NCBI GenBank assembly: GCA_003427395.1
Contig: BFEA01000265.1
Location: 989,191 to 1,013,108 of the forward strand
DNA: 23,918 nt
Reading direction: 5' to 3'
Source of the DNA: Chara braunii
Taxonomy: Eukaryota > Streptophyta > Charophyceae > Charales > Characeae
The notes beneath the pieces were generated by a model. It made no database searches. It saw nothing but the letters and a program-made list of their open reading frames with translations, and was not told where the DNA came from. How positions within the stretch are numbered: the stretch's first letter is position 1; every line of letters starts with the position of its first letter. Made by a program: the position numbers and the translations under genes. Positions 10,201-20,770 of this stretch are shown here, piece by piece.

Positions 10201-13200
10201 TCCATTCTCAGATTTGCCTCCGACAAGCCCATATGTTGATGACAAGACGATGGTCTGCAAGACCCCAAGTATGGAGGGGCCCACCGTCCTCTCCTTTGGG
10301 ATATCCAACAAACCCACAGTCAATCCGGTGCCTTTTGAGTTTACAGAAATGGCTCTCGAGTGTGATGGCATCAGAGAATTCCTGATAGCAGATAGGGTCA
10401 CTCCTCAATTTGGTTATTATGCAGAACGCACTGGAACCGCCTCCTCTTCTTCAGGATATGCTTTTGGTGCGTGGGTCCTCCCTTATAGGGCCCCATTCAA
10501 CAGGACAATGCCAGCTCCAGGGCCTGCACCTGCAGCACCTTTTCCTCCCTCAGCTCCACCACCTCCTGACTACCTACCTGATCTTGGTGGTCGTCGAAGA
10601 AGACTTTTGTCATCTTCTCCTTCTCCATCTTTGTTGTCTTCTTCTCCCTCTTCTTCTCCCTCTTCTTCTCCCTCTTCTTCTCCCTTTTCTTCTCCCTCTT
10701 CTTCTCCCTCTTTTTCTCCTTATTCTTCTCCTTCTTCTTCCCCTTCTTCTTTTTCTTCCTTTCCTTCCTTGTTTTCTGTTTCTTCTTCAGATGCTTCATT
10801 GGTGTCTCCCGTTTCTTCTCGACATGTGAAAAAGATGGATACCACTGCTCCAAGTCCTTCTCCTTCTCCTTCTCCATCTCCATCTCCCTCACCATCTCCT
10901 TCTCCTTCTTCTTCTCTCTCTTCTTCTGCTCCTGTGTCGTCTTCCCATCCTTCGTCTCCTCCTGCGGGGATTCGTCATCACTTTGCGCAACGCAAGAGCA
11001 GAGATGAGAATGCATTGTCGAGTGAAACTGAGGGTCAGGTCCATTCAACTCGAGGAAACTTTCGATATGCTCTGGATGCAGGGGGCTGGGCAGACGATGC
11101 TGATTTCTCAGACTTCGCGACAGAAGAAGCTGCAGCAATAGCATCGTGGGTGGATTCACCGGTGATGGACACGGAGCTTGAAAACGCAGGGATTCAACAA
11201 CCTGGATGGACAACCCGGAGGCCCAGAATACCCGGAGAGAGAGCTGAGGTGTCAGTCCTGGCATTTGAGTCAACGAAGATAGGACGAAAGAACACTGGGC
11301 TCATCATGTACAATGGTATTCGGTTCTTCTATTACGATGACTGCATTCAAGATGTGGTTGAGGATGAAAGCACCTTCAGTAGGGAAGCAGGATGGCCGAA
11401 GGCAAATCGACGGGAAACAGGTCTCTTCGGAGAACAGAATGAGAGCACGTATGCCAATGTCACAAAAGCCCCACCAGGACAATGGCATTATGTCTTTGTC
11501 AGCATAGCACCTAGTGGTGACGGGTTCTTGTTTGTGGATGGTGAGGTCGCAGCCAGGTTTACAACCACATGTCGTCCAGATCCTGTTGGCCGTTTCACCA
11601 TCTGTGCAGATTTCGCAAATGCAAACCCGCTTTTGCCTGGCGATTTCTTCTATGGCCGCATCGATGAGGTACGCGTGTTTGCTCGCTACTTGACGCTTGC
11701 AGAGGTGAGGGGCCAAATGTTCAGTACCCTCAAGGGCCATGAAGAAGGACTGGTGACTTATTACAAGTTCAGTGAGTGGCTCCCACTGAATAGAGGAGGT
11801 ATGAGTAGGATTGAAGACATGTCTGGCCATGGAGCTGATGCCCTTAGGATTTGGCGGAGTGGAGGAGGGCCAGTTCTTGTGTTATCCACAGCTCCTTGGG
11901 CAGCTGCACATGTCCTCTCAGTGGACCCTCCACTGGGATCGTTGACAGGGGAAACAGATGTGACTGTTGTGGGTGCGAACTTTGCACCCAGCAAATGGCT
12001 AGGTGCATCGTTCGGACCAAACGGTTCAATTTCGCTGGCTGTGGTGCTGCCAAACTACGATGATGGGATATTTGTTGCCAAGGCATCACGAGGGAGGTGT
12101 TCCGCAGCCGCTTATGTGAGAGCTACCAATGGAGGAGGAGTTTTTGGAAGAACCACCATTGATGGGAAGTTCACGTATGGCTCACAACTTAGTTCCTTGG
12201 CACATCAGCTGATGGCTCTCTACACATTGGAGGAAGTGGTCCCACACAATATAACATCGCTCAACGCAACAATTAGTGCCACTGTGACAGTGGAGGCAAG
12301 CTCAACAGCTGTTACTTCCCTGCCCTCTTCCTTGGAGTCTGGCAATTCCACGGAGCTTCTCCAAGAGCAAGATGAGCCACTGCAAGAGCAGGTGACACGG
12401 CCAAGCCAACAGGAGCACTACTATGAGTTAGTTGAAAATGTTGGCAATCATATTGGGCATGCAAACATAAGCAAGGATGACAGGACTAGTCCGAGATGGC
12501 GATGTGGATTCATTCCTGACCGAGATGGCCTGTTATCAGCTGCATTCCTTGTCAGTTGGGGTTTTGATCCTGATGATGAAGACCATCCTGATCAGGATGA
12601 CCATGCCACCGTCATGGGTGGTGCTTCCCATGATCGTTGTATGATTACTTTGCCCCCTCCTGTGACTTATCTTCCTCAAGATGACGTGTTCACAGTCAGC
12701 TTGTACATTTTCCTGTTTGAAGATCCTCCCCGATGGGCTCGCCTTGTCCCTGATGCAGTCAGAAAGCTGTCTGGTGCCTGGAAGTTGTTGACCATGACCT
12801 CCAATGGGCCTAAGTTTAGAGTGTACATAAACTCCGTGAGAGTGAGAGACAGGATAACTGTGGAATTCTTTGCAAAAGCCATTCGGGAGTTTGTCGAGAC
12901 TGGGGAGCTGATGAGGGGATTGTTTGTAGGGGTTGATGATGTGTGGGTCTATTCACGACCTTTGGATAGTTGCGAAGTATCTGGAAGGTATTTCACAAAC
13001 GAGTTTGCCATTGATCTGGCAAAAAAGCGGGATGGATGGGCTCGGCCATTTCTGGGTATACCAAGAGTGGAGGGTGTGGACGAGGTAGGGCCCTATGCAA
13101 GCAATGGCAGTGAGGGATACAGTGTCACAGTGGAGGCTTGGATCTACCCTCATGAGACCTACGGTCAACAGACGATCTTAGGGTTCCCATTAGATGGCAC

Positions 13201-16200
13201 AGTGGATGAGCCAGGTGTGCCAGGAGGAACATCTATGGCCTTTGGACTAGATCGTGACCGTTTAACTTTGGTGGTATATGATGGTAAGTGCACCTGGCAA
13301 GGCTGTCCCTCAAGATTCAGCTACAGGGAGCTAGCATCCTCTCAAGCACGCGTTGTGGCTGGGCAGTGGAGCCATGTTGCTGCAACCTATACGGGCAACA
13401 CGGCCTTCTTGTATGTGAATGGCATTTTGACCGACCTGCAGGATTGGGGCCAACGGTCTGGCGTGAGGACAAGCAAGCCATCAGTATGGTACCTGGGTGG
13501 AGAGAACTGGCCAGGAATGGACCCAATTTATGAGGAGCCGCATCATTTGCCTTCGGACGCTAGACCATTCCGAGGGATTGTTTACAATCTTGCAGTATAC
13601 AAGGGGACACTGGGACCTTATGCAGGATGGATCATTCCTTACAAAGTCAGAGGTTCGAGCGACGGAAGAGGGTTTGTGCTCCCGTTTGAAGTCAAACACC
13701 ATGCTGAGTGTCCCATTCGAGGACCTCCTGAGCCTGATGCCAGGACACTTACCCATTACTGGCGCTTGAAGGCTGGGTTTGGAGACAACGATAGTGATTG
13801 GCGGACATATGTGGCACAGCCTGGCGTTCGATTGGGTCATTTTGTGATGCCGGAATGGCTTTCCCCACAGCTGCCTCTCATAGACATTGGTGCTCTTTGG
13901 GTCAATGTGTCGTATGATGGACCGACATATGGTCCAGCTGTTACAGTGTATGGATCGGCACACAAACGTCTTGAGTCTGGTATTGGCGGCGAGTTTGTAA
14001 TCACTGCACGGAATCGGTGTCGAAAAAAGAGGCTCGCTGGCGGAGACCACTTTGAAGTGAAACTGTACGCCAGTGCTAGTGAACTTACACCGGTCCTGGT
14101 GGGTCAGGTGCGGGACATGGGAGATGGAACATACAGGGTGACCATTGATTTTCGGAATCGGCGTACATCAAAGACCACTCCTCTCTGTGGGAAATTGAGA
14201 ACAGAGATATCATTGAATGGTGCCATCATCAGACAACTTACTGTGGAAACTATAATAGAACCTGGTCCAGCTTCTTGGCATACAACCGGTCCACTGAATG
14301 ATCCAACACAATTTGTGGAGTGCAACGGTGCTCCGAACGTGATCACCATCCAGGCCAGGGACAGGCATGGGTGCCCCAGAATCACTGGAGGTGACCGCAT
14401 TGTCGTCGGATTCTCTGGCCCTGCCAAAGTTCCTCACACTATCAAGGACAAACTCAATGGCCTGTATGAGCTGCACTATGTAGCCCCAATTTGGGGTCAA
14501 TACCGACTAACCGGGTGGCTTGTTCAGTGGGATGGCAAGCGTTTTCCTATCCAGCACCTAACTAATTTATGTCTACATGTCTGCAGGAGCTATGGTCTCG
14601 AGTTCAAGGGTTTCAGCTTAGTTGAGGTTAATTGTGTGGAACCAACAGGGGGACCACTTTGTCCTTCCAATTACCCGAAACGGAATACCATTTGCTTCCC
14701 AAGGCCTAAGGAAGGAGAGAAAGATTGGGCTGGTCAGGTCTATGGAGGCCCTGGATTGACCCTCCCACCATCAGCATCCAGACACAATGCAAGCAAGTTG
14801 AAATCAACCAGGGCAAACAGCATGTACTTGCCTTCTAATGCCAGCATGCCCATTTCTGCTCCCGTTGGTGCACCAGGCCGACGTGCCGTCTCTCCTCCAA
14901 CTTGGCCCAACTTCGACACAGCGCGTTACCTCTCTCTGCCAGTGCACACCAAAGGGCTGGCCATGCAGGCGTGGATACTTCCAAAGCCTTTCAATGACAA
15001 CAGGGAGACGGAAATGATGTACAATTCGTCTGCAGATTATCCTCCTCCTAGCCGCTGGATCTTCATGAAAGGCCCCCCTTACAGCACCCTTGACACGGTT
15101 CGTGGCTGGGAACTCAAGCTTGACAGGAATCTCACCAAACTCACGGCCTCTGTGTACTGTGGAGCTGGACTTCTTCGCCAAGTGACAGGAAATGTTAGTC
15201 AACCTCCTGACGGTCAATGGAACTGGATGCATGTGGCAGCATCGTATGCTGCAAACGGCCGATCTTTCTCTTTATACATCAATGGGATCCGTATTGCTAG
15301 GAAGTTGTGGCGAGACGAGCCAAGGATGGCTTCTCGTTTTGACTATTATCATCCCATGGACATAGGGTGGGGATTTGAAGGTAAGATTGATGAGCCAATC
15401 ATATGGAGAACAGCACGAACAGCCAAGCAGATTAGAGCTTCAATGCGTTGCCCAGTTCCATGGTCTGAGTCAGGGATGAACAAGATAGCGTTCTATTCCA
15501 CATTTGGAGAAGGATATGGCCTGACTGTGCAAGGATGGGGTCATAATTGCCGGCCAGGAACCGGTAGAGGACACTGTCTGGTGGGCATCATGGATCCTGT
15601 GGCTTCAGGATCTCTCTCTGCGGAACCATGTGGTGTGATTAATCCAGATTTTGCTGCGGGGGTGGATGGTGCTGCAGCCTATGGCAAAGTGGGTATTCCT
15701 GATGTTAACATGTTCCAGTCAGATGTAGTCCCTCCGCTGAAGGCTATATCACATGTACGCAGTAACTTTACAGTCTTTGCCATTGATGCATGTGGATTTG
15801 GGTACCAAGGGGATCAAGATCTGAAGATCATGCCTTATCTGCAAACCGTTAATGATGCATGGTTTAACCAGGTCCACGACCCATTTGAATATCCACTGCA
15901 TGCAGTGGGAGGTGGACAACCTCAAGGCTTGTGCAAGCGCCCTCTCGATGTCTGCTTAATGGAAGAGGATCCGGAGCCATATGACCCTATGATAGGACCC
16001 GCTGGACGTCCATCAAGTGGCTGGAGGTGTGACTTCGAGGGATCACCAGGACGTTACTACTTATATGCGGAAGTGGAGCCAACTGGTGTTGAGGGGAGGG
16101 TTCCCTTCCGAGCATCAGACTCTCTCCGCCGGGTCAATGTGACGATCAAACCCGGTGTGCCAGTATATTTTATGGCACGAGGCCCTGGACTCCGCCAAGC

Positions 16201-19200
16201 AGCTGTGGGTGTGCCAGCATGGTTTGAGGTAACAGTTCATGATGCACATGGTGGTCTCATTCCTGGAGAGGAAGAAGGAGGCATAGACCTTGCATCCAAG
16301 ATAAGGTCATCGTACACTATCAATCATCTAGAAGTGGCCCTTTTTGTGGAGAGCAGGGTGTTCAGGAGTCGATTCCGACGACGGCGCATCAGTGGGGAGG
16401 ATGCTGGAGATGGATTCCGAAGTGGGACCTACAGGGTGGTATATGTCCCTCAGGTCCCAGGGAAGTACTCTATTGTCATTGAGACCAACCCTCAGCCTTT
16501 TGTGGTTAGAGCTGTCGTTCGTTCAAATGCATCTCTCCCGTTGCTCCTGGAAGGAGGGCAAGCCCCCCTTCCTCTTTGGCGTTTTGCTCACTCTGGTGTG
16601 CTGCACAATGGAGACCTCTATGTCTTCGGTGGGGCTCGGCAGGACAAGGCTTACCTTAATGATGTGTGGGCTCTTCGAGGGGTGGAAGATGTTTCCCCCA
16701 AATCGTGGACAGAGCACAGACATTGGACTCGTGATCCCTCCTCCGCTGCAGGTGATCCTAATGTGGAGAACGCAAATGTGACTCACAGACCTTGGCCTAT
16801 TCTCGCCTACATGAAGCCAATAGAGGTGAAAATGATAATGGCACAAAGTGAATCTAACAAGGAGAAGGGGCGGGAGTTTTCACCATTCCTAGTAGACGGC
16901 CGAGAGGGATACACAGTGCAGGTTGTTGTGGACACAAAAGAGCTTGTTTACGAAGGTATGCTAGGGCCTGAGTGTGCAGACGTGGCCTTCACTGCTGCTA
17001 ACAATGCCTATCTGCTGGGTTTCTACATGGATGCCTACCCTGGCTGTGATACCCCTTCAACTTTGTTCTGGGTTCACGTACCAGCTGAAGAATTCCACAT
17101 GCCCGCGAACTCCTCAATGGACTCACCAGCAATTGCAACAGCCACCATTGAGATGTATTATGGAAATGCTTATGTCCGTAGAGGTCATTCTCACCCACGA
17201 GCACATGGTTTGTTTGCGTTGTATGAGGGCTTTGAGGAACTCGGAAAAACTGCTTCCAGGCTTGCATGGATCAGCAAGCATCCCATTTATGCCAAAGAGC
17301 ATCTACATGGACTGCAGTTCGTTCAGGAACAAAGGCTTTTGGCTATGATGATGATGCCATTTGCAAGGACGGGCAAAGACAATTCCACAGAAACAAAGCA
17401 CCAGGTCCTCAACAGCCATAATGATGTGAGCCTGAAAAAGGATGTCATTGACGAAGCCCTGGATCTGGCCAGTCTGACGAAGCGGCTATCTTCAACATCA
17501 TGGACATGGCTGGATGTTGTTCGAGCAATCACTACGATTGCTGGCAGCCGGAACAAGCGTGGTGGCAGCAGAGAGCTTTTAGAGATAGCTTCTGTGAGGA
17601 AGCATGCAGCGGCACTGACAAGTGACACGTTTGATGAGGAGGGGAGTACAGTGATAGGTGGTATTGCTGGTTTGACTGCATCTTCTCACCTCAACATGTT
17701 GGTTGACCACACGTCAGCAGGCAGAAAAGCATCAACCTCACTGGAGTCTCTCCTCTCTTCTTCGCGCTCCCTTGCGTCATCCAGTGATACTAGTGATTCA
17801 CCAAGCATAGGACCATTCCGGTTTGGTCCTCACTGTGGGAGTGGTGGTCGAATCAATCCTTTGTCCTTTGGACTGTCAGATGAATTGACATATGATGGGA
17901 TGTTTGCGCTCAAGGCCCACAGAGGAAGCCCAGGTGTTGTGGAGGCTCTCACACATGGCCAGAAACCTCTCAAGCATTTCATCTTACGGGCTTGGTTCTA
18001 TGATTCTGATTCTGAGAACTCCTCCCAATACATCAGCCCAGACTTTGGTGAATGCCCAACCGTTGAGGGGAGTGGTAAGGTGCTTCTGCCCGATGCTGGG
18101 GGGCCACCTATGGCCCGATCCACTGCCCTAGGAGTGTACACTCCTTCGCACCTGGCCGAGTATGTGGTCGCATCTCCATGGGTTTCTACAGGCTATGGAA
18201 GAACAGCAAACTGGCATCTCTTGGAGATCAGAAGTAACCCTGAGGAGGGCATGAAGGCACTGGTTGATGGACTAGTACTCAAGACAATACCACACGGCAT
18301 CAAATTAAGGAAAGTTCAAATTACCAATGGCTTTGGGAATATGGATGAGCTGCAGGGATGGCTAGCACTGATGGTACCATCTGCTGCATACTGGGATGAG
18401 ATTATGGTCGTAATCTGGAACCACCACATTCCAGCTGCCATGGCACCATTGTTGAGCGATAAAAAGGATATACCGGTTTCCTGGGCAAAGGGAAGGAAAT
18501 GGGAGAAGGTTGCTGTCCCAGAAACGGTGGGTGCATGGGGCTCCCCACAAGCAGGTGCAGGGAGAACAGCACCTCCCCCTCCAAGAGCTGGCCATTCAGC
18601 TGTGGTACACAATGGAGTAATGCTCATCTTTGGTGGCGAGAGGAGCACCTACACATTCAATGACATCTGGGCCTTTGACCTCCAAACCACGGAGTGGCAG
18701 TACATCAGCCCTCAAGTTGGTACTGTGCCCCTATCAGCTGACCCATCAACGCCATTAGGCATGCCAGCTCCTCGCTATGATCATTGTGCGATAATTACCC
18801 CAGATGGACAGATGATGGTTTATGGAGGACGATCCGGTGCCCATGTCTTTGATGACATGTGGTCTTACCACATTGCCAGTAACACATGGACGAAGCTGGA
18901 ACTCTCTGGTGTTCCACGACATGTGGAGATTAATGAGGGCACAGGATCAGGTATGGTGGTGGAGAGTGTAGAGTTGGCAGCTGCAGCACGAAGGATTACA
19001 GTGGAGGGAGATGGGCTGGCATGGACAAGCAGCAACAGTCGAGACGAGGATGAGGGTTGGGAGAGTCCACTGGGGCGGCGGTTTGGTGCAACCATGGTGC
19101 TCATTGGAGATCATGCATATGTTCTTGGAGGATTCAGAGGTGGATCCTTCTCCACTGATTTCCGTAAGGTTGATATACACACAGGGAGGGTGGAGTGGCT

Positions 19201-19322
19201 CCCTGATGTGCCATTTGAAGGGAGGTACGGGCATTGTGGATTCACCGATGGTAAAGATCTGTTCGTGGTAGGTGGTACGTCGATGGATACAATCTATGGA
19301 GAGCTCTGGAAATATGACATTG
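7206..19322 (+). CDS. Giant LamG / IPT-TIG / filamin / kelch mosaic protein, single 12.1-kb internal exon (gene partial at both ends)
   Basis: The frame is open for about 4,039 codons. Domains in order, by nucleotide: LamG-1, second half only (7206-7990, closing VDEVAVWN at 7790), with a Pro-rich insert; Pro-rich linker (8029-8200); TIG-1 (8323-8925); LamG-2 (9148-9770; GQWHYVAIS, then YVDEVRVWN); TIG-2 (9782-10350); LamG-3 (10440-11800), split by a Pro/Ser-rich insert (10495-10990); TIG-3 (11885-12030); divergent LamG-4 (12190-12990); LamG-5 (13100-13610; GQWSHVAATYTG); filamin repeats 1 and 2 (13930-14260, 14263-14560; DMGDGTYRVTI); LamG-6 (14890-15480); filamin-like 3 and 4 (15740-16150, 16150-16525); kelch-1 (16568-16740); DUF2341-like (16870-17290); Ser-rich linker (17290-17810); ConA-like 7 (17810-18450); kelch 2-5 (18575-19322). 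Many N-X-S/T sites and Ser-Pro runs suggest a secreted or cell-surface adhesion or matrix protein. Signal peptide and any membrane anchor are not in this exon. Both exon ends are phase 1. Filamin-type Ig repeats outside the cell recall plant GEX2, but the identity is unknown. Domain calls were made by eye; LamG, filamin and kelch are firm, TIG and DUF2341 likely. Confidence 0.93.
10612..10930 (+). repeat. Coding Ser/Pro triplet-type repeats inside LamG-3
   Basis: Within the giant exon, a 12-bp unit encoding SSSP (TCTTCTTCTCCC type) repeats with variants from about 10630 to 10755. A second block of TCTCCT/TCTCCA hexamers encoding a long (SP)n run follows at about 10855-10905. The frame stays open across all of it. 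Alternating Ser-Pro is the classical arabinogalactan-protein glycosylation signal in plants and green algae. The opposite strand and another forward frame are also open here purely because of the repeat. Confidence 0.9.
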
Positions 19323-19328
19323 GTAAGT
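19323..19328 (+). promoter_or_regulatory. 5' splice site GTAAGT
   Basis: The coding sequence ...TATGACATTG is followed by GTAAGT at 19323-19328, a perfect donor. It interrupts the last kelch blade just after LWKYDI, so the blade must continue in another exon. The exon ends after the first base of a codon (phase 1), the same phase as its start. Translation past this point loses all domain similarity and reaches a stop at 19615. Confidence 0.8.
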
Positions 19329-19539
19329 CCACTTTCCTGCTAACCCAGTTCTGTTGGCCTCATGTATACTCCTTCCATTCCTTACCCTTTTTATTCTTCC
19401 AAGGACCCCTTAGGCAATCATCCCTTCTATTCTGGGGCCGTCACACTGATCCGTTGGAAGCAACCTCCGGTAGGTCATTCACATGGACATGCTTGATATT
19501 ACTGCTCATCCCTTTCATGGAAGGGAGTAACAGAGACAT

Positions 19540-19735
19540 ATGGATGGTCAGGCAGTTGGCCGCAGTTAGGTGGGTGGGTGAGAACGGTCAGTCGACCACT
19601 AGGTCTGTTGGTTAAGCGGTTGGTGAGTTGGCTGGTCTGTCAGTCGGGTAAGCATGCAGTTGGGCAGGTTACAGGCTCCAGTCGCCCAGTAGCTCGGTTG
19701 CTGGCTCACTTGGGCTGCTCCCACGGTCTCATGGT
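19540..19735. repeat. G/T-rich degenerate tetranucleotide tract
   Basis: The plus strand is dominated by GGTT-, GGTC-, GTCA- and GTTG-like words (for example GGTGGGTGGGTGAG and GTTGGTGAGTTGGCTGG). At about 19735 the composition flips to the C/A/T-rich CATC array. It may be a decayed array of the same kind in inverted orientation. The tract is too degenerate for a firm unit. Confidence 0.55.
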
Positions 19736-19736
19736 C

Positions 19737-20765
19737 TATCCATCTGTGTCTGTCTCTCTGTCCATTTACCTAATCCATCTACCCACCCATCCATCCCTCC
19801 GTCCACCCACAGCTCCATCCGCCCATCCGTCTGACCTTCCCTTTATCCATTCAGTAGTCCATCCATCCTTCCATCCACCCATCCACCCATCCACCCATCC
19901 ACCCATCCACCCACCCACCCACCGGCCCCCTACTGACCTGCCTTCTATTCAGCCATCCATCCATCCACGTACCCACCTGCTCACCTGCCTGCACAAACCT
20001 TCAGCCACCCACGATTTACCTATCCTTCTCCGTTCATCTGTTCATCCATCTGTCCATCCCTCCATCCCTCCATCCCTCCCTCCCTCCCTCCATCCCTCCA
20101 TCTATCCATGCACCCTGTCCATCTGCCCGCCCACTAATCCATCCACCCACTCACACCCAGTCCCCAAACTAATCAATCTCCATCCAACCCATCACCATCC
20201 CATCCATCCTCATTGCATCCATGTGTTTTGCCTCCATCCTTATTCAGCAACATATGTCTACAAATCTATGATCGCCCACTGATGCATCCATCTATTTTCA
20301 TCTGAATCCATATGTCCATCTGTCCGTTTTCCCATCCATCCATCAATCCACCCACCCCACCGACCCATTCAGCCAGCCAGGCATCAACCCCCGCATACAC
20401 CTACACACCCACCTACCCACCTACCTACTCGTCTATCTCCTCACTGACCCACCCACCCATGTACCCACTTACTCACCCATTCACATTTTCACCCACCCAC
20501 ACAATCCATCTACTCAACCCCCCACCTGCCCATCCTTCCTGCCATACACTCATCCATCCATCCATCCATCCATTCACATGCTCATCCTACCAACCCATTC
20601 AACCACTAACCCACCAACTCACCAACCTTGAACCAATCCATCCACCCAGCCACACATTGCACACAACCCTCCACTTGTTCATCCGCTCACCCATGCCCAC
20701 CCATATATCACTCACTCACGCACCCTCTCATCGCTTCAGTAATCCATCCACTCATGCCCCCATGT
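19737..20765. repeat. Degenerate (CATC)n / (CACC)n array, left block
   Basis: About 1 kb made almost entirely of four-base words CATC, CACC, CCTC, CTCA and similar variants, with short perfect runs such as CATCCATCCATC. In any forward frame it encodes HPSI-, HPPT- or THPP-like peptides without stops, which explains the long apparent reading frames. No function is evident. Confidence 0.92.
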
Positions 20766-20770
20766 TATTG

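Noticed and set aside
10497-11273. Minus-strand 258-codon frame rich in Lys and Glu, resembling a charged coiled coil
   Set aside because: It is the antisense of the Ser/Pro-coding repeats in the giant exon. The plus-strand frame continues through flanking conserved domains, whereas this one does not.
13284-14586. A consensus donor-like GTAAGT at 13284 and an acceptor-like CTAAC...CTGCAG ending at 14586 inside the giant exon
   Set aside because: Joining them would leave the frame (phase 1 donor, but the acceptor needs another phase) and would delete the second half of LamG-5 and both first filamin repeats, which read through intact. Probably cryptic sites.
19404-19469. A possible 66-bp micro-exon after an 81-bp intron (acceptor TTCTTCCAAG at 19403, donor GTAGGT at 19470, both phase 1)
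   Set aside because: The splice signals are good and the phase fits, but the encoded residues do not continue the kelch blade pattern expected after LWKYDI. Left as an open possibility; RNA junction reads would settle it.
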